Assembly: GCF_002752655.1 (NCBI RefSeq)
Contig: NZ_CP023737.1
Span: 1,302,001-1,366,000, forward strand
Direction: 5' to 3'
From: Methylosinus trichosporium OB3b
GTDB taxonomy: Bacteria > Pseudomonadota > Alphaproteobacteria > Rhizobiales > Beijerinckiaceae
Length of the DNA stretch: 64,000 bases
Positions 62,005-64,000 of this stretch are shown here, piece by piece. A program made the translations under genes and the position numbers. Positions within the stretch are counted from its first letter, which is position 1; the number at the start of each line of letters is the position of its first letter. A model generated the notes under the pieces. That model saw only the letters and a program-made list of their open reading frames with translations, made no database searches and was not told where the DNA came from.

Positions 62005-63306
62005 TCACGGAAAGCAGCGGCCGAAGGCGGCGAGCAGGCGCGGATCGCCGCGGAGCCGTATCTTCAAGCGCGCCAGCGACCAGAAGAGATTGGCCTCCTT
62101 GCGCAGGAAGCGCAGCCAGACCTGCGAATCGGCGCGAATGCGCAGATCGGCCGTTCCGATCAACCCCTCCTCCACGCTGAGCCGTCCGTCGGCGATCGCC
62201 ACGGTGAGATCGCGGCGCTCGGCGCCGGTGAAGACGAAATGATAGACGGCGCGCAAGCCTCCCGCGCGCTTGCGCTGAAAACGAAGCGACATCCCGCGCG
62301 CGAAGCCCGCGATGGATGCGACGCGCAGGCCATTGCCAACGCGCTTCACGCTCTTGTTGGGAAAGCGGCGCTTCACATAATCTTCCGCATCCGAGCCCGC
62401 CGTCACATAGATCGTCTCCTGCTTGGCGCGCAGCGGATCGACGATCTCCTCGAGAAATTTCTTGCGGTCGTCGCGATAGGAGGAAATCACATCCTCGCCG
62501 GCGGGACACACGGCCAGGCAATAGGCGGCCTTGTAATTGGGCCCATAGGCGAGGCTCTGCCACATCGACACGGTCTCGGAATCGCTCATGTCGCGGCGAT
62601 AGGCGCGCGCGCTCTTCGCGTCGGCGATGGTCTCGACCCAATCGGTGAAGCCGCCCATGAACTCGCGATAATTATGTGTGTAGCAAGCCTCGAACTGGAA
62701 CGCGCCGTCGGGCGCGATGGCGCCGGTCGGACAGGCGGCGACGCAGAGCTTGCATTCGAGACAGGGATTGAAGTCGAGCGGGCGCGCATAGGAATCGAGC
62801 TCGAGATCGGCGACGACGGTTCCGAGCAAGATGAAATTGCCGAATTTCGGATGAATGACATTGCGATGTATGCCGATGCGCCCGAGCCCGGCGGCGACCG
62901 CGATCGGCTTGTGCGCGACGATCCACATACGCGAGGGCCAGCGCGCCGCCTCCATCGGAAAGGCCATCGCCGGATAGGCCGCGCGCGCGCCCATCTCCTC
63001 CAACGCGCGCGCGAGACGATGCGCCACCGCATCGGTCTCGTCGCCGACGCGATGGAACTCGACATTGGCCGCCGAGCGCGCCGGGCTGCGCACATTGTCG
63101 CGAGTCATGCGCATCACGAAGGAGACGAGCGTCTTGGCGAAGGGAAAGGCCGCGCGAATAATGTCGCGCTCGCCATCGAGCGCGGGATCGTCGAGCGCGA
63201 CGAAACCGACATCGTCGGCGCCGGCGGCGAGCGCCATCTCGCGCAGACGGCGCGCCGGGAAGGGAGCGGCGAGAGAACCGGCCGTTTCGAGCAAAGCGGT
63301 AGACAT
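62005..63306 (-). CDS. QueG/reductive-dehalogenase-like iron-sulfur protein with SCP2-like C-terminus
   Basis: 433 residues from the ATG at 63306 (GGGG 9 bases upstream; ATG 63312 is too close). A corrinoid-reductase-like N-terminal domain (GADDVGFVALDDPALDGERD, GLGRIGIHRNVIHPKFGNFI) is followed by a 4Fe-4S ferredoxin motif NPCLECKLCVAACPTGAI and a further cluster CLAVCPAGED near residue 270. The last 90 residues (VYHFVFTGAERRDLTVAIAD, ADLRIRADSQVWLRFLRKEA) are SCP2-like. Not a canonical epoxyqueuosine reductase, since the tail differs. The substrate is probably hydrophobic; function unknown. Confidence 0.75.
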   Translation of the reverse strand: MSTALLETAGSLAAPFPARRLREMALAAGADDVGFVALDDPALDGERDIIRAAFPFAKTLVSFVMRMTRDNVRSPARSAANVEFHRVGDETDAVAHRLARALEEMGARAAYPAMAFPMEAARWPSRMWIVAHKPIAVAAGLGRIGIHRNVIHPKFGNFILLGTVVADLELDSYARPLDFNPCLECKLCVAACPTGAIAPDGAFQFEACYTHNYREFMGGFTDWVETIADAKSARAYRRDMSDSETVSMWQSLAYGPNYKAAYCLAVCPAGEDVISSYRDDRKKFLEEIVDPLRAKQETIYVTAGSDAEDYVKRRFPNKSVKRVGNGLRVASIAGFARGMSLRFQRKRAGGLRAVYHFVFTGAERRDLTVAIADGRLSVEEGLIGTADLRIRADSQVWLRFLRKEANLFWSLARLKIRLRGDPRLLAAFGRCFP

Positions 63307-63308
63307 AT

Positions 63309-63318
63309 GCATATACCC
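63309..63318. promoter_or_regulatory. candidate MarR operator at the iron-sulfur gene start
   Basis: On the minus strand GGGTATATGC, the same ten bases as in the site before the MarR gene. It overlaps the ribosome site and start codon region of the iron-sulfur gene, extended by the AT-rich palindrome ATATGCATAT. Confidence 0.45.
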
Positions 63319-63345
63319 CTTTCGTCGCGAGCGGTGGCGCTCTAA

Positions 63346-63408
63346 GGGCGAGCCTGAAGGCTCGCGGTCCAGAGGCCGGGTTTGGACCGCGAGCCTTCAG
63401 GCTCGCTC
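63346..63408. repeat. family B hairpin
   Basis: Third complete copy of the GCGAGCCTGAAGGCTCGC-GGTCC inverted pair, between the iron-sulfur gene and marR. A degenerate family A fragment follows at 63419-63452. Confidence 0.8.
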
Positions 63409-63456
63409 TACCGGGCCTTCGGAGCGAATTCCGTTCGATCGGAAGCGCTCCGACGT

Positions 63457-63927
63457 TCACTCTTCCGCATGATCCTTTTTCTGCATCGCATCGGCGAGCG
63501 CGCGGGCTTCGCCGACGAGATTCGCCAGCCGTTCGGGGCCGAAGGCCTTCTCCGCTTTCGCCTGCGCCTCGCGCCAGCGCGGCAAGGCCGCAGCGAGCGT
63601 CGTCCTGCCCTTCGCGGTGAGGAAGACCTTGCGCGTGCGGCGATCCTCGCCGGGTTTCACGCGCAACAATCCGCGTTTCTCCATGACCGCCAGATTGCGC
63701 GCGAGGGCGCTGCGCTCCAGCAGAAAAACCTCGGCGAGCTTGCCGACGGTCGCGCCCTCGGCGAGCGTGCAGGCGACGAGCAGCGAATATTGCGTCGGCT
63801 CCAGCCCGATCTCGGCGAAGCTCTCCGCATAGAGCCGCCCGACGGCGCGCCCGGCGCGGCGCACATTGGCGGCCGCGCAGCTTTGCGCACAGGCGCGAAT
63901 CTCGGCGAGGTCGAGTGGGTCCGTCAT
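63457..63927 (-). CDS. MarR-family transcriptional regulator
   Basis: 156 residues from the ATG at 63927. Winged helix: LEPTQYSLLVACTLAEGATV, then KLAEVFLLERSALARNLAVM and EKRGLLRVKPGEDRRTRKVF, the MarR recognition helix and DxRxR wing. Two N-terminal cysteines (IRACAQSCAAAN) could sense oxidation. It lies upstream of the iron-sulfur/SCP2 gene on the same strand and likely represses it and itself. Confidence 0.9.
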   Translation of the reverse strand: MTDPLDLAEIRACAQSCAAANVRRAGRAVGRLYAESFAEIGLEPTQYSLLVACTLAEGATVGKLAEVFLLERSALARNLAVMEKRGLLRVKPGEDRRTRKVFLTAKGRTTLAAALPRWREAQAKAEKAFGPERLANLVGEARALADAMQKKDHAEE

Positions 63928-63931
63928 GATT

Positions 63932-63947
63932 GAGGGTATATGCCCTC
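63932..63947. promoter_or_regulatory. candidate MarR autoregulatory operator
   Basis: Imperfect 16-base palindrome GAGGGTATATGCCCTC, 4 bases upstream of the marR start. It shares GGGTATATGC with the site at 63309-63318. Confidence 0.55.
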
Positions 63948-64000
63948 TTTTTTGCTCCGTCAAGAAAGCGACAGAAGCGGGCGACGCGAGTTATACCGGC

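Overview
The window is about 64 kb of GC-rich, gene-dense bacterial chromosome. The gene set is alphaproteobacterial, of Rhizobiales (Hyphomicrobiales) type: a SPOR-nagZ-scpA-scpB block behind argS, a cysteine-free L36, a PdhS-like cell-cycle kinase, phasins of poly-hydroxybutyrate granules, a CopG/esterase pair and an O-antigen dTDP-rhamnose operon. The style resembles Methylocystis/Methylosinus-like or Beijerinckia-like bacteria. That family placement is an inference; no methane oxidation gene lies in the window. No rRNA, tRNA or CRISPR array was found.

Layout. 1-5.2 kb (minus): scpB (cut by the window edge), scpA, nagZ, a SPOR-domain membrane protein and argS, forming a division/segregation/murein-recycling block. 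5.3-7.3 kb: a REP-type palindrome pair, a CopG regulator and a PHB-depolymerase-like esterase with a frameshift. 7.4-11.3 kb: a DUF3617-like periplasmic protein and rfbA-rfbD-rfbC-rfbB for dTDP-L-rhamnose. 11.5-15.5 kb: an iron uptake operon (small cysteine-rich membrane protein, siderophore receptor, PepSY membrane protein). 15.8-17.9 kb: a two-component system whose response regulator carries a frameshift. 18-25.1 kb: an acyl-CoA ligase, a bactofilin with a ParA-like ATPase, hemN, a soluble double-PAS chemoreceptor and a protease-inhibitor-like protein. 25.5-29.8 kb: L,D-transpeptidase lipoprotein, histone-deacetylase-like hydrolase, rpmJ and a ZnuD-like receptor under a Zur-like box.

30.4-31.7 kb: a complete IS4-family insertion sequence with 17-bp terminal inverted repeats and a 9-bp target duplication, landed inside a dispersed palindromic repeat. 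31.8-34.4 kb: rubrerythrin, a CCG-type iron-sulfur protein and DUF3501, an oxidative-stress module. 34.6-41.4 kb: YcjX-like NTPase, a sulfotransferase fused to an SCP2-like domain, SixA, glyA and small unknowns. 41.4-46.7 kb: a Ser/Asp-rich protein with four internal repeats, a Rieske protein, a KdpE-like regulator without KdpD, rhodanese, CHRD protein and a DUF5765 membrane protein. 46.8-49.3 kb: the pxpABC 5-oxoprolinase operon. 49.5-50.5 kb: a strikingly low-GC beta-helix protein. 50.6-54.6 kb: PdhS-like kinase and two phasins. 54.7-55.9 kb: an IS110-family recombinase gene with a possible guide-RNA leader. 56-59.4 kb: aroE, hicAB and ettA. 59.8-61.9 kb: four tandem genes for related small exported proteins of unknown function. 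62-63.9 kb: an iron-sulfur reductase-like protein with an SCP2-like tail and a MarR regulator, sharing a candidate operator.

The intergenic DNA is dominated by at least four families of dispersed palindromic repeats. One of them (family A, with CTAG ends) supplies the stop codon of four genes. The repeats, the two SCP2 fusions, the tandem exported-protein family and the repeat protein at 41.4 kb are the least explained parts of the window.
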